Of a stretch of 64,000 bases of DNA, positions 1-9,272 are shown in pieces. The notes below the pieces were generated by a model, which was not told the DNA's origin, did not search any database, and saw nothing but the letters and a program-made list of their open reading frames with translations. Origin of the DNA: Coralloluteibacterium stylophorae (GTDB lineage Bacteria; Pseudomonadota; Gammaproteobacteria; Xanthomonadales; Xanthomonadaceae); the NCBI RefSeq assembly GCF_018122625.2, contig NZ_JAGQFT020000006.1, positions 186,001-250,000 of the forward strand. Direction: 5' to 3'. The number at the start of each line of letters is the position of its first letter. The first letter of the stretch is position 1. A program made the position numbers and the translations under genes.

Positions 1-360
1 CTGGCGTCGGCGAAGCTCAGCCGCTGCGCGTCCTCGCAGCGCACGCCGTCGGCGACCGTTCCCGCGGGGACGCCGGCCAGGAACTCGCTGGCCGTCACCG
101 CGCCGCAGCGCGCCCGGTAGAAGCGCAGCGCAGCACCGCCGGCCGAGAGCTCGTAGAGGCAGGCGCCTGCCAGGTCCTCCACCGCCTCGCACAGCACCGC
201 GATCAGCGAGAGATGGACCGGGGTCCCGCGACAGCGCAGGCAGCGCACGGCCGTCTCGTCGTCGCCGATGCGCACCAGCAGGCTCGGCCCGCAGGCGGGG
301 CAGCGCGCCGGCGCCAGCGCCGACGGCCGCAGCCGCGTCCGAAGTTTCTCCAGCAGCATG
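1..360 (-). CDS. class I SAM-dependent methyltransferase, N-terminal part (cut by window edge)
   Basis: An open frame of 120 codons starts at ATG 360 and runs off the left edge. The N-terminus has a CPAC pair and a later CLRC pair, a likely small zinc ribbon. It is followed by YELSAGGAALRFYR and a segment of the type GVRCEDAQRLSFADA, which resembles the substrate-entry part of type-11 methyltransferases that act on sugars or other surface compounds. The SAM-binding motifs lie outside the window, so the methyltransferase call rests on resemblance of this leading segment to the family. Its neighbour on the same strand is a glycosyltransferase, which fits a cell-surface role. Confidence 0.6.
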
Positions 361-428
361 TCCACACTCCCTGTGACCGCGTTCCCGCGGATCTACGACG
401 CAACGGCCACCGCCGTCGCGCTGTCCGC

Positions 429-2294
429 CTACTCGTGCACGACCCGCACCCATTGCGTCGGCCAGGGCTCACGGCTGCCGTCGCGGCCGTGCACCACGAT
501 GCCGAGCCGGTGCCGGCCCGCCGGCAGCGCAGCGGCGTCCAGACGCGCATCGAAGCCCACCGCCGGATGCGCCGGATCCTCCGACACCTTCCAGTACTCC
601 GCGACCCACGGCGCGGGCCTGCCGTAGGCGGCGTCCGCCACCGTCGCGCCATCCAGGGTGACCTCCACCCGGGCCACGCCGGCGCCGTCCTTGAACGCCC
701 AGCCCGCGACTGCGAACCCGCCCGAGACCTCCGCATCCGCCGCGGGCGCATCGATCCAGGCGATCGCCGGCAGCACGCAGCCGGCGCCGGCCGTGCCCGG
801 CGCGGTCGGCGGCAGCGCGAACAGCAGGAAACGCTTGCGGCCGCCGTCGACGTTCAGCACCTCGGGCGAACGCAGCCCGCCGGCGACATCGCACAACCCG
901 CGATAGGCCTCCAGCCGCTGTTTCGCCGGCCGCGCGCTGTCCTCGACCACGAGCAGCACCGGCGCATCGCGCGTCGAGAGGTCGGTTTCGGTGAGCCCCC
1001 ACAGCGCCAGCTGCGGCGCGCGCCCGTGCTTGTGGTTGAGCGGATGGTCGAGCACCGGCACGTCGCCGCGTCCGCGCGCGAACCCGAGCTGGGCCCCGAG
1101 CATGAAGTTGTCGGCCACCACGCGGGTGTCGTCCGGCATCTGCGCCAGCCGCGCGTCGACCGCCGCGGCGACCTCGCCCCAGCCGGCGAAGTTGTCCGGA
1201 TAGGCGGATGTGCCGGCCAGGCGCGCGCGCAGCCCCGGTGCGAGCGCGGCGACGAGATAGGCGCAGGCCAGCAGGGTGCCGGCAGCGGCCAGCGCCTGGG
1301 TGGCGATGCGCCATGGGCGCGGCCAGCGCGCCAGCACCGGCGGCGCGAACACCGCGAGCGCGAGCCAGCCCGGCAGAGTCCAGTGGAAGCTCACCCGCTC
1401 GGCGTCGGCGAAGAAGCCGAGCACACCGTAGGCGGCGATCGGCAGGCCGCCGGCGACCAGCACGAGGGCCGCGCCGGCGCGCGCTCGTTCCCGCCACGCC
1501 TCGCGCAATGCACCCAGCAGCGCGACCAGCAGCAGCGGCGTGACGCAGACCAGCTGCACCAGCGGAAACCAGGCGCCGGACAGGTGGAAGCGCCACGGAT
1601 GGCGGTCGACCAGCTGGAAGCGCAGGCCGGCGTCGCCGTGCGCCAGGTTCCACCACGCGAGCGGCAGCCATGCCAGCGCGCCCACCGCGACCGCGGCCCA
1701 GACGCGCGCATCGCGCAGCGCGGCGCGGCCGTCCCGCGAGGCGAGCAGGGCCAGCGCGCCGGCCGCCACGACCAGGGCGAAGCGGTAATGGGTCAGGCCA
1801 CCCAGCACCAGTCCGCAGGCAAGCTCGATGCAGGCCGCGGCGCCGACCCGGCGCAGCAGGCGCGAGGCCGCGTCCAGGCACAGCAGCGCGGCGAAGGTCA
1901 GCGGCACGTCGGGCAGGGCCAGCACGCCCAGCGTCGCCGCCAGCGGCAGCAGCGCCGCCACCGTACCCGCGCGCCAGCCGGCGGCCTCGCCGAGTTCGCG
2001 CCGTGCGACCGCCACCACCAGGAAGGGAACGGCGGTGCCCATCGCGAGGAAGGGCCAGCGCAGTCCCAGCAGCGTGTCGCCGCCGATGGCGGTGCCGAGC
2101 CAGGCCAGCCACGCCGTCGCCGCGGGCAGGTCGGAATAGGCCCAGCCCGGGTGCGTGCTTTCCTGCCAGTAGAAGGCCTCGTCGCCGAACAGCGGCAGCA
2201 GCGCGGCGATCGCGATCTTCGCCGCCAGCAGTGCCCCCACCAGGACGAGGAACTTCACGCGCGCGGGATCCGCGCGGCGGTCCACTGCGTTCAT
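429..2294 (-). CDS. GT39/ArnT-like membrane glycosyltransferase
   Basis: A polytopic membrane protein of about 621 residues. After the first membrane segment it carries GDEAFYWQES and a YSDLPAATAWL stretch, the acidic first-loop signature of dolichyl-phosphate-mannose mannosyltransferase/ArnT-type enzymes (GT39, PMT_2). These move sugars from polyprenyl-phosphate carriers on the outer face of the inner membrane. About ten hydrophobic segments follow. The last ~200 residues are soluble and end in a beta-rich domain. An in-frame ATG at 2330 with a GAGG upstream is an alternative start. The donor and acceptor cannot be told from sequence; LPS or a surface glycan is likely. Confidence 0.75.
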   Translation of the reverse strand: MNAVDRRADPARVKFLVLVGALLAAKIAIAALLPLFGDEAFYWQESTHPGWAYSDLPAATAWLAWLGTAIGGDTLLGLRWPFLAMGTAVPFLVVAVARRELGEAAGWRAGTVAALLPLAATLGVLALPDVPLTFAALLCLDAASRLLRRVGAAACIELACGLVLGGLTHYRFALVVAAGALALLASRDGRAALRDARVWAAVAVGALAWLPLAWWNLAHGDAGLRFQLVDRHPWRFHLSGAWFPLVQLVCVTPLLLVALLGALREAWRERARAGAALVLVAGGLPIAAYGVLGFFADAERVSFHWTLPGWLALAVFAPPVLARWPRPWRIATQALAAAGTLLACAYLVAALAPGLRARLAGTSAYPDNFAGWGEVAAAVDARLAQMPDDTRVVADNFMLGAQLGFARGRGDVPVLDHPLNHKHGRAPQLALWGLTETDLSTRDAPVLLVVEDSARPAKQRLEAYRGLCDVAGGLRSPEVLNVDGGRKRFLLFALPPTAPGTAGAGCVLPAIAWIDAPAADAEVSGGFAVAGWAFKDGAGVARVEVTLDGATVADAAYGRPAPWVAEYWKVSEDPAHPAVGFDARLDAAALPAGRHRLGIVVHGRDGSREPWPTQWVRVVHE

Positions 2295-2441
2295 CGCGAC
2301 CGGCGTCCGCGACCGGCGCCGCGTATGCATGCCGTGGCCTCGGTCACGCTTCGCCGCATCGCCGCGCTTCGATTCCACGCGCACCGCATCCCGGCCTCGC
2401 CCATCGTTACACTCGCCCCGTCCCCAATGTCGGCAGCCCGC

Positions 2442-3395
2442 ATGCACGCACAGGCAAGGAGCCCCGCCATCCTAACCGACACCGGCCGCGCCGCCCTCGA
2501 CGCCGCGATCGCCCAGGTCAACGGCCTGGTACTCGGCAAGACCCGCGAGATCGAGCTCGCCTTCGTCGCCCTGCTGGCCGACGGCCACCTCCTCATCGAG
2601 GACCTGCCCGGCCTCGGCAAGACCACCCTGGCGCGCGCCCTGGCGGCGACGCTGGGCCTGGATTTCCAGCGCATGCAGTTCACCTCGGACCTGCTGCCCT
2701 CGGACATCCTCGGCGTGTCGGTCTTCGACCAGAACGAAGGCGGCTTCCGCTTCCATCCGGGACCGGTGTTCACCCAGCTGCTGCTCGCCGACGAGATCAA
2801 CCGCGCGCCGCCGCGCACGCAGAGCGCGCTGCTGGAGGCGATGGCCGAGTACCAGGTCAGCGTCGACGGCGTCTCGCACACGCTGCCGCGGCCGTTCTTC
2901 GTGATCGCCACGCAGAACCCGGTGGACCTGTCGGGCACCTTCCCGCTGCCGGACTCGCAGCTCGACCGCTTCCTGCTGCGCCTGCACCTGGGCTACCCGG
3001 ACGACGCGGCCGAGCGCGAGATGCTCGCCGGCGAGGACCGCCGCGCGCTCATCGCGCAGGCGATGCCGGTGCTGGCGCCGGAGCGGATCCTGGGGCTGCG
3101 CGAGGCGGCGGCAGGCGTGCACGCGAGCGAGACGCTGATCCGCTACGTGCAGGCGCTGCTCGCGCGCAGCCGCACGCAGCCGGGCCTGCGGGTGGGGCTG
3201 TCGCCGCGCGCCGGGCTGTCGCTGCTGCGGGCGGCGCGCGCGCGCGCGCTGATCGCCGGCCGCGGGCACGTGCTGCCCGAGGACGTGCAGGCGCTGTTCG
3301 TCGAGGTCGCCGCGCACCGGCTGGTGCCGGAGGGCGAGAGCGCCGAGCGCGCCCAGCTCGCGCGCGACGTCCTGCAGGCCGTGGCGGTGGACTGA
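2442..3395 (+). CDS. MoxR family AAA+ ATPase
   Basis: A 317-residue AAA+ protein. Visible motifs are Walker A GLGKTTLAR, Walker B LLADEINR, the MoxR signature PPRTQSALLEAMAEYQV, sensor 1 FVIATQNPVD and an arginine-finger region PLPDSQLDRFL. MoxR ATPases act as chaperones that mature or activate partner proteins. An in-frame ATG at 2427 is an alternative start. It is directly followed by a DUF58 gene and a transglutaminase-like membrane protein gene, the usual MoxR-DUF58-TgpA operon. No VWA-domain genes follow, so this is the short form of the operon. Confidence 0.9.
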   Translation: MHAQARSPAILTDTGRAALDAAIAQVNGLVLGKTREIELAFVALLADGHLLIEDLPGLGKTTLARALAATLGLDFQRMQFTSDLLPSDILGVSVFDQNEGGFRFHPGPVFTQLLLADEINRAPPRTQSALLEAMAEYQVSVDGVSHTLPRPFFVIATQNPVDLSGTFPLPDSQLDRFLLRLHLGYPDDAAEREMLAGEDRRALIAQAMPVLAPERILGLREAAAGVHASETLIRYVQALLARSRTQPGLRVGLSPRAGLSLLRAARARALIAGRGHVLPEDVQALFVEVAAHRLVPEGESAERAQLARDVLQAVAVD

Positions 3396-3405
3396 CCGCG
3401 TCTTC

Positions 3406-4410
3406 GTGGCCGTCGCTCCGTCCCCGCCCACCGCCCCGCCCCCTCCCGCGCCACGCGACCGCGTCGAGCGCTTCGGCGACCGCCTGGCGCGCCTGGGCTG
3501 GCAGCGCCCGCGCGCGCCGGAACCGCTGCCCGTCGCCCTGCACCGGCGCCGCATCTTCGTGCTGCCGACCGGCTACGGCGCCTTCGTCGCCGTGCTGCTG
3601 CTGGCGATGATCGTCGGCGCGCTGAACTACAACAACAATCCGGCGCTGATGCTGGGTTTCGCACTGGCGGCGACCGCGCTCTACAGCCTGATCCAGGGCC
3701 AGCTCGTGCTCGCTGGACTGCGGGCGGCGGCGCTGCACGCGGCGCCGGTGCACGCCGGCCAGGTCCTGCAGCTGCGCATCGACCTGGAGATGGGCACCCG
3801 CCGCGTCCGTCGCGGCATCGAGCTGCTGCTGGGCGATGCGCGCGCCGCCGTGTCGCTGGAGGCGGGCGAGCGCAGGGAGGTCGCCCTGGCGGTTCCGGCG
3901 CCGCGCCGCGGCTGGTGGACGCCGCCGCGGCTGCGCGTGTCCACGGTGCAGCCGCTCGGCCTGGCGCGGACCTGGAGCTGGGTCCGGCCCGACGTGCGCC
4001 TGCTGGTCTACCCCGCGCTCGAGGCGAGCGCGGCCCCGCTGCCGGAAGGCGAAGGCGAGCGCCCCAACCAGCGGCGCTCGCTGTGGGGCGACGAGTTCCA
4101 CCACCTGCGCGAGTACCGGACCGGCGACCCGACGCGGAAGATCGCCTGGCGCCCCTCGGCACGCACCGGCCGGCTGCTGGTGCGCGAGCACGAGGACGTC
4201 GCCGGGCGCGAACTGCTGCTGGACTGGCACGCGCTGGGCGCGCTCGAGTACGAGGCGCGGATCCGGCGCCTGGCGCGCTGGGTGGTCGACGCCGAGCGCG
4301 CCGGCAGCCGCTATCGCCTGCGCCTGCCGCGCGAGACGCTGGGGCCCGGTATCGGCCCCGACCATCGCCACGCGTGCCTGCGCGCGCTCGCCCTGCTGCC
4401 GCCGGCATGA
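3406..4410 (+). CDS. DUF58 domain protein
   Basis: A 334-residue protein starting at GTG 3406, 10 bp after the MoxR gene. Two membrane segments lie near residues 45-90 (GAFVAVLLLAMIVGALNY and ALMLGFALAATALYSL). The C-terminal half holds the DUF58 hallmark, GDEFHHLREYRTGD followed by KIAWRPSARTGRLLVRE. DUF58 proteins are standard partners of MoxR ATPases, but their biochemical role is unknown. The stop overlaps the start of the next gene (ATGA), indicating translational coupling. Confidence 0.9.
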   Translation: MAVAPSPPTAPPPPAPRDRVERFGDRLARLGWQRPRAPEPLPVALHRRRIFVLPTGYGAFVAVLLLAMIVGALNYNNNPALMLGFALAATALYSLIQGQLVLAGLRAAALHAAPVHAGQVLQLRIDLEMGTRRVRRGIELLLGDARAAVSLEAGERREVALAVPAPRRGWWTPPRLRVSTVQPLGLARTWSWVRPDVRLLVYPALEASAAPLPEGEGERPNQRRSLWGDEFHHLREYRTGDPTRKIAWRPSARTGRLLVREHEDVAGRELLLDWHALGALEYEARIRRLARWVVDAERAGSRYRLRLPRETLGPGIGPDHRHACLRALALLPPA

Positions 4411-6344
4411 GGATGGCCATGGATCCCGCCGCGCGCCGCTGGAGCCTGGTCGCGGCCGGCGCCTGTGCGCTGCCGCTGCTGCGCCTGCTACCGCCCGCGC
4501 TCGCGGCGGTGCTCGCCGGCGTCGGCCTGCTCGGCGCGGTCAGCGCGTTCCGACGGCCGTGGCCGTCGTGGCTGCGGCTGGTGATGACGCTGGCGCTGGC
4601 GGCCGCGGTGCTGTTCGCCTTCGACTTCCGCTTCGGCCGCGACACCGGCTGCGCGCTGCTGATGGCGATGCTGATGCTCAAGTGCGGCGAGACGGCGCAC
4701 CTGCGCGACGGCCGCAGCCTGGTCGGCTTCGGGCTGTTCGCAGCCTTCGCCGCGTTCCTGCAGGACCAGGGCCCGATCACCCTGGTGCTCGCCGCACCGG
4801 CCGCCCTGCTCGCGCTCGCCGCCAGCCAGCGCCTGGCCGAGAGCGAGGCCGGGCTCGAGGCGCCACCGCGCGTCGGTCCCCGGCTGCGCCAGGCCCTGCT
4901 GGCCGTGGCCATCGCGCTGCCGCTGGCGCTGGCCGCCTTCTGGCTGTTCCCGCGCCTGCCGTCGCCGCTGTGGGGCGTGCCGGAGAACGCGCTGGCCAAG
5001 ACCGGCATCGACGACCGCATGTCGCCCGGCGAGTGGATCGACCTCCTCGCCGACGACAGTCCCGCCTTCCGCGTGCGCTTCTTCGGCGCGCCACCGCCCT
5101 CGGGCCAGATGTACTGGCGCGGCCCGGTGCTGTGGCAGTTCGACGGTCGGACCTGGACGCGCTGGGACGGCATGAGCTACCTGGAGCCGCCGCAGGTCGA
5201 CTACGCCGACGCCGCGGTGCGCTACGAGATCACGCAGGAGCCCACCGAGCGCCGCTTCATGTTCGCGCTCGACCTGCCGGAATCGGTGCCCGAGGGCGCG
5301 CGGCTCGGCGTCGACCTGTCGCCGATCGCGGCGCGCCCGATCCGCAGCCTGACCCGCTATACGCTCGAGTCGGCGCCGCCGGTCCGCTTCGAGCCGGAGC
5401 TGCGCCGCGCCACCCGCGACATGGCGCTGCGCCTGCCGGCGGAGTTCAACCCACGCACGGTGGCGATGGCCCGCGCCTGGCGCGAGGAGGGCCTGGACGA
5501 CGCGGCGATCGTGCGGCGCGCGCTGGAGATGTACCGCCGCGACTTCAGCTACACCCTGGCCGCGCCGCCGCTGGGCCGCGACAGCGTGGACGAGTTCCTG
5601 TTCGACACTCGCGCCGGCTTCTGCGAGCACTACAGCTCCTCGTTCGCGGTGCTGATGCGCGCCGCGGGCATTCCGACCCGTGTGGTCACCGGCTACGTCG
5701 GCGGCTACCGCAATCCCTTCGGCGACTACTGGCTGGTGCGCCAGTCCGAGGCGCACGCCTGGAACGAGGTCTGGCTCGCCGGCCGCGGCTGGACCCGCGT
5801 CGACCCGACCGCGGCGGTCGCGCCGGAACGCATCCTCAACACCGTCAACGACCTCGGCGACGGCGGCGGTGGCGGTGGCATGCGGCCGATGCTCGACATC
5901 GGCGACTGGCTGCGGCGCGGCTGGAACGACCTGGTGCTCGGCTTCGACGCGGCGCGGCAGAGCCTGCTGCTGCAGCCGTTCGGCATCGAGCGCGCCAGCG
6001 GCTGGCAGGTGGGCCTGGCCTTCGCCGCGGTCGCCGGGCTGATCCTCCTGGCGAGCCTGCTGCTGATGCTGCGCGAGCGCGCGCCGCCGGGCGATCCCGT
6101 CCTCGTCGCCTGGCGGCGCTTCACCCGTCGCTTCGCCCGCACGCCGGTGCCGAAACCCGCGCACGAACCGGCGCTCGCCTGGGCCTGGCGCGCGGCCGAG
6201 GCGCTGCCCGCCGACGCCGCACGGATCCGTTCGCTCACCGCGCGTTTCGTCGCCGCGCGCTACGCTCCCGCGCAGTCCGAGGCCGGAACGGACGCCGCGC
6301 TCGTGCGCGACCTGCGCCGCTTCCGGCTGTCGTCCCGTCCGTAG
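4407..6344 (+). CDS. TgpA-like transglutaminase membrane protein (DUF3488 + transglutaminase-like)
   Basis: A 645-residue protein overlapping the DUF58 gene by 4 nt. The N-terminal third has about five to six membrane segments (DUF3488/TgpA_N). A periplasmic transglutaminase-like domain follows with Cys in AGFCEHYSSSF, His in SEAHAWNEVW and Asp in WTRVDPTAAV, the complete catalytic triad. A last membrane segment lies near residues 550-575 and a DUF4129-like cytoplasmic tail completes it. Pseudomonas TgpA is essential, though its substrate is not known. A glycine-rich linker precedes the last membrane segment. Confidence 0.88.
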   Translation: MRMAMDPAARRWSLVAAGACALPLLRLLPPALAAVLAGVGLLGAVSAFRRPWPSWLRLVMTLALAAAVLFAFDFRFGRDTGCALLMAMLMLKCGETAHLRDGRSLVGFGLFAAFAAFLQDQGPITLVLAAPAALLALAASQRLAESEAGLEAPPRVGPRLRQALLAVAIALPLALAAFWLFPRLPSPLWGVPENALAKTGIDDRMSPGEWIDLLADDSPAFRVRFFGAPPPSGQMYWRGPVLWQFDGRTWTRWDGMSYLEPPQVDYADAAVRYEITQEPTERRFMFALDLPESVPEGARLGVDLSPIAARPIRSLTRYTLESAPPVRFEPELRRATRDMALRLPAEFNPRTVAMARAWREEGLDDAAIVRRALEMYRRDFSYTLAAPPLGRDSVDEFLFDTRAGFCEHYSSSFAVLMRAAGIPTRVVTGYVGGYRNPFGDYWLVRQSEAHAWNEVWLAGRGWTRVDPTAAVAPERILNTVNDLGDGGGGGGMRPMLDIGDWLRRGWNDLVLGFDAARQSLLLQPFGIERASGWQVGLAFAAVAGLILLASLLLMLRERAPPGDPVLVAWRRFTRRFARTPVPKPAHEPALAWAWRAAEALPADAARIRSLTARFVAARYAPAQSEAGTDAALVRDLRRFRLSSRP

Positions 6345-6356
6345 GAGTGCCTGACC

Positions 6357-6854
6357 ATGAACCGTATGCGCGCACTGGTTCCCGCATTGCTCGCCGCCGG
6401 CGTCCTCGCCGCCTGCGCCACGCCGCCCAAGCCGCTGCAGGGCAGCTATGCGCCGCTGTCGCCGGCCACCGCCGCGCAGCGCCAGGTGCCCGGCGACCTG
6501 GTGCGCTGGGGCGGCACCATCGCCGAGGTCGTGCCGCAGCGCGAGCGCACCTGCTTCGAGCTCGTCGGCCGGCCGCTGGACGGGCGCGGGCGTCCCGACG
6601 AGGACAGCGACAGCAGCGCCGGCCGCTTCGTCGCCTGCCGCGAGGGCTTCTACGATCCGGTCGTGTTCGAGCGCGGGCGTGCGGTCACGGTGACCGGCCG
6701 CATCGAGGGCTTCGAGACGCGGACGATCGGCGACTTCCCGTACCTGCATCCCCGCGTCGCCGCCGACGTCGTCTATCTGTGGCCGGAGCAGCGCGAGGTC
6801 GACGTGATCTACGACCGCGGTCCCTACTGGGGCGGCTACTACGGCTGGTGGTGA
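6357..6854 (+). CDS. slp: Slp family outer-membrane lipoprotein
   Basis: A 165-residue protein with a lipoprotein signal peptide whose lipobox is LAAC (Cys near residue 20), then the Slp-type beta domain: VRWGGTIAEV, a CFELVGRPL segment, FYDPVVFERGRAVTVTG and a C-terminal tail rich in Tyr/Gly/Trp. Slp-like proteins are outer-membrane lipoproteins induced by starvation or stationary phase. It starts 12 bp after the TgpA-like gene and is probably co-transcribed with it, though its function is separate. Confidence 0.85.
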   Translation: MNRMRALVPALLAAGVLAACATPPKPLQGSYAPLSPATAAQRQVPGDLVRWGGTIAEVVPQRERTCFELVGRPLDGRGRPDEDSDSSAGRFVACREGFYDPVVFERGRAVTVTGRIEGFETRTIGDFPYLHPRVAADVVYLWPEQREVDVIYDRGPYWGGYYGWW

Positions 6855-6860
6855 TCCGCC

Positions 6861-7208
6861 TCAGCCCGGCGGCCAGGTCATCTGCCGGCCGCCGAGCAGA
6901 TGCAGGTGGATGTGGTAGACGCTCTGCCCGCCGTGCTCGCGGCAGTTCATGACCACACGGTAGCCGTCCCGGGCGAACTCCTGCGCACGCGCGTAGGCGG
7001 TCGCCGCCAACACCATGCGGCCGACCAGCTCGGCGTCCTCCGGCTGGATGTCGTCCAGCGTGGCGACCGCCTTCTTCGGCACGAACAGCACGTGCACCGG
7101 CGCCTTCGGGTCGATGTCGCGGAAGCCGAGCACGTGCTCGTCCTCGTGCACGATCTCGGCGGGAATCTCGCGGCGGATGATCTTGGCGAACAGGGTGTCG
7201 TCGGACAT
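6861..7208 (-). CDS. hinT: HIT family purine-nucleoside phosphoramidase
   Basis: A 115-residue HIT-domain protein. It opens DTLFAKIIRREIPAEIVHED and carries the histidine triad YHIHLHLLGG near the C-terminus, as in HinT. The enzyme hydrolyses adenosine 5'-phosphoramidates and aminoacyl-adenylates in the cytoplasm. Length matches the family. It ends converging on the slp gene with 6 bp between stops. Confidence 0.9.
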   Translation of the reverse strand: MSDDTLFAKIIRREIPAEIVHEDEHVLGFRDIDPKAPVHVLFVPKKAVATLDDIQPEDAELVGRMVLAATAYARAQEFARDGYRVVMNCREHGGQSVYHIHLHLLGGRQMTWPPG

Positions 7209-7360
7209 GGCGTCGTGTGCGCTGGGAGGATGCCCAAGCCTCGCACAGCGGCAGCCGCGCCGGGTACGGCATCGGCACCTGCGACCTTGGTCGACGCCGT
7301 GGACGAGGCCGGACGGTGCGAGCATGGCCGCCCGCTCCCGCCGCAGCCGTACGCGCCACG

Positions 7361-8275
7361 ATGACCTCTTCCGGCACCGCCCTTCCTCCCTCCACCGCGG
7401 ATGCGCGCGGCGCGGCGGGCGGGGTCGGAATGGCGTTCGTGCTGGTGTGGTGCACCGGCTACATCGCCGGCACGCTCGCGGTCGCGCACGGCGGGCCGCT
7501 GACCACGCTGGTGCTGCGCTTCGGACTGACGACCCTGGTGTTCGCGCTGCTGGCCCTCGTCGGCCGCGCGAGCTGGCCCGCGCGCCGCGAACTCGGCCAC
7601 AGCGCCGTCGTCGGCGCGCTCCTGCTCGCGCTGCAGTTCGGCGGCATGTACATCGGCCTGCGCCTGGGCGCGACGGCGGGCGTGGCGGCGCTGGCGACCG
7701 GCAGCATGCCGCTGGTGGTGGCCCTGCTCGCGCTGGCGGGCGGCGAGCGGCTCGGCGGCGGCCAGTGGAGCGGGCTCGCGATCGGATTCTGCGGCGTCGC
7801 GATGGTGGTGGCCGACCGCGTCGACGGCGCCACGCCGCCGCTGGCATGGCTGGCGCTGGGCGCGAGCGTGCTCGGCATCAGCCTCGGCACGCTCTACCAG
7901 AAGAGGCACGCCTCCCGGCTCGACATGCGGGTGGGGCTGACCGTGCAGAACGCGACGGCCACGCTGCTGGTCCTGCCGTTGGCGATCGTGCTGGAGGGCG
8001 TCCACTTCGAACGCAGCGCGGCCTTCCTGCTGCCGCTGGCGTGGCTGGTCGGGGTCAACTCGGTCGGCGGCTTCGCGCTGCTGTTCGTGCTGATCCGCCG
8101 CGGCGCGGCGACGAAGGTGGCGGCCCTGTTCTTCCTGATGCCGCCGGTGACCGCGGTGATGGGCTGGCTGTGGCTCGGCGAGCACCTGACCCTGCTCAAG
8201 GGCGCCGGCTTCGCCTGCGCCGCGGCGGGCGTCTGGCTGGCGACGCGCCGGGCGGCGCCGCCGGGCCGGGCCTGA
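7361..8275 (+). CDS. EamA/DMT family transporter
   Basis: A 304-residue integral membrane protein with about ten hydrophobic segments in two EamA repeats (first from GVGMAFVLVWCTGYIAGTLA, second from LAWLALGASVLGISLGTLYQ). It ends with the typical PPVTAVMGWLWLGEHLT region. DMT exporters move small metabolites; the substrate is unknown. The ATG at 7361 was chosen because upstream codons read as low-complexity Arg-rich sequence with no family similarity. Confidence 0.85.
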   Translation: MTSSGTALPPSTADARGAAGGVGMAFVLVWCTGYIAGTLAVAHGGPLTTLVLRFGLTTLVFALLALVGRASWPARRELGHSAVVGALLLALQFGGMYIGLRLGATAGVAALATGSMPLVVALLALAGGERLGGGQWSGLAIGFCGVAMVVADRVDGATPPLAWLALGASVLGISLGTLYQKRHASRLDMRVGLTVQNATATLLVLPLAIVLEGVHFERSAAFLLPLAWLVGVNSVGGFALLFVLIRRGAATKVAALFFLMPPVTAVMGWLWLGEHLTLLKGAGFACAAAGVWLATRRAAPPGRA

Positions 8276-8283
8276 GGCGGGAC

Positions 8284-8886
8284 CTAGCGCAGGATCTCGG
8301 CGCGGGTGCCGAAGGCGTGGGCGAGCGTGCCGCGGTCGGTGTATTCGAGCTCGCCGCCGAGCGGCAGGCCGTGCGCCGGCCGGCTCGGCCGCACCCCGTG
8401 CCCGCGGGCGAGCTGGGCGAGGTAGTGCGCGGTCGCCTCGCCCTCGACCGTGGGATTGGTGGCGACGATGAGCTCGGCGACCTCGCCGGTGGCCAGCCGC
8501 GCGGCGAGGACGTCGAGGCCGAGCTCGCGCGGGCCGATCCCGTCCAGCGGCGAGAGCCGGCCCTGCAGCACGAAATAGAGGCCGCGGTAGCCGGTCGCCG
8601 TCTCGATCGCCAGCCGGTCGGCCGGCGTCTCCACGATGCACAGCGTCTGCGCGTCGCGCGCGGGGCTGCTGCAGATCGGGCACAGCGGGCTCTCGCTGAA
8701 GTCGCGGCAGCGTTCGCAGTGGCCGACCTTCTCCATCGCCTCGGCCAGGCGCTCGGCCAGGCGCCGGCCGCCGGCGCGTTCGCGCTCGAGCAGGTGGTAG
8801 GCCATGCGCTGCGCGCTCTTCTGCCCGACGCCGGGCAGGCAGCGCAGCGCGTCGATGAGCTGTTCGAGCAGCGGCGAGGTGGACAA
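8284..8886 (-). CDS. recR: recombination mediator protein RecR
   Basis: A 200-residue protein beginning [20 protein letters not shown], the RecR helix-hairpin-helix start. A zinc finger follows (CERC...CPIC), then a Toprim domain with [11 protein letters not shown], and a Walker-like C-terminus. RecR works with RecF/RecO to load RecA at gapped DNA. The start is a TTG at 8886: family alignment begins at this codon. It is last in the dnaX-ybaB-recR operon. Confidence 0.95.
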   Translation of the reverse strand: MSTSPLLEQLIDALRCLPGVGQKSAQRMAYHLLERERAGGRRLAERLAEAMEKVGHCERCRDFSESPLCPICSSPARDAQTLCIVETPADRLAIETATGYRGLYFVLQGRLSPLDGIGPRELGLDVLAARLATGEVAELIVATNPTVEGEATAHYLAQLARGHGVRPSRPAHGLPLGGELEYTDRGTLAHAFGTRAEILR

Positions 8887-8907
8887 GGCGCGGGGACCGG
8901 AGGCGAG

Positions 8908-8930
8908 GACGCCGGCTCGAGGCCGGCGTC
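8908..8930. other. 9-bp perfect stem-loop between ybaB and recR
   Basis: GACGCCGGC and its inverted copy GCCGGCGTC flank a 5-nt loop (TCGAG) in the 62-bp gap between ybaB and recR. There is no T-run on either strand, so it is not a classical terminator. It could attenuate or stabilise the dnaX-ybaB-recR message. Confidence 0.4.
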
Positions 8931-8948
8931 GTCGGGAACGTCAGGAGA

Positions 8949-9269
8949 TCAGAACGGCAGCTTCATTCCGGGCGGCAGCGGCATGCCCGCGGTCGCCGCG
9001 CTCATGCGCGACTGGCTCTCGGTGTTGACCTTGTTCACCGCGTCGTTGAAGGCCGCGGCGACCAGGTCCTCGAGCATCTCGGCATCGCCGAGCGCCTGCG
9101 GGTCGATGCGCACGCGCCGCGCCTCCATCTTCCCGGTCACCGTGACCTGCACGAGGCCGCCGCCGGACTGCCCGGTGACCTCGATGTTGCCGAGTTCCTC
9201 CTGCGCGCGCTTGAGGTTCTCCTGCATCTTCTGGGCCTGCTGCATCAGCTGGGCGATGTTGCCTTTCAT
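8949..9269 (-). CDS. ybaB: YbaB/EbfC family nucleoid-associated protein
   Basis: A 106-residue protein starting [20 protein letters not shown], the family's amphipathic N-terminal helix. The beta-sheet [17 protein letters not shown] and the closing [10 protein letters not shown] are also typical. It binds DNA as a dimer and compacts or regulates it. It lies 3 bp after the dnaX stop, the standard position. Confidence 0.95.
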   Translation of the reverse strand: MKGNIAQLMQQAQKMQENLKRAQEELGNIEVTGQSGGGLVQVTVTGKMEARRVRIDPQALGDAEMLEDLVAAAFNDAVNKVNTESQSRMSAATAGMPLPPGMKLPF

Positions 9270-9272
9270 CGG

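Noticed and set aside
213-2400. Long plus-strand open frame upstream of the moxR gene
   Set aside because: It is antisense to a clear GT39 membrane protein, is Arg/Pro/Gln-rich with no family features, and exists because high G+C removes stop codons. Only the MoxR part from 2442 is real.
3836-6952. 1038-codon open frame over the DUF58/TgpA/slp genes
   Set aside because: Arg/Ala-rich shadow of three recognisable genes in another frame.
8908-8930. Terminator of ybaB
   Set aside because: Good stem but no T-run on either strand, and recR follows in the same conserved operon.
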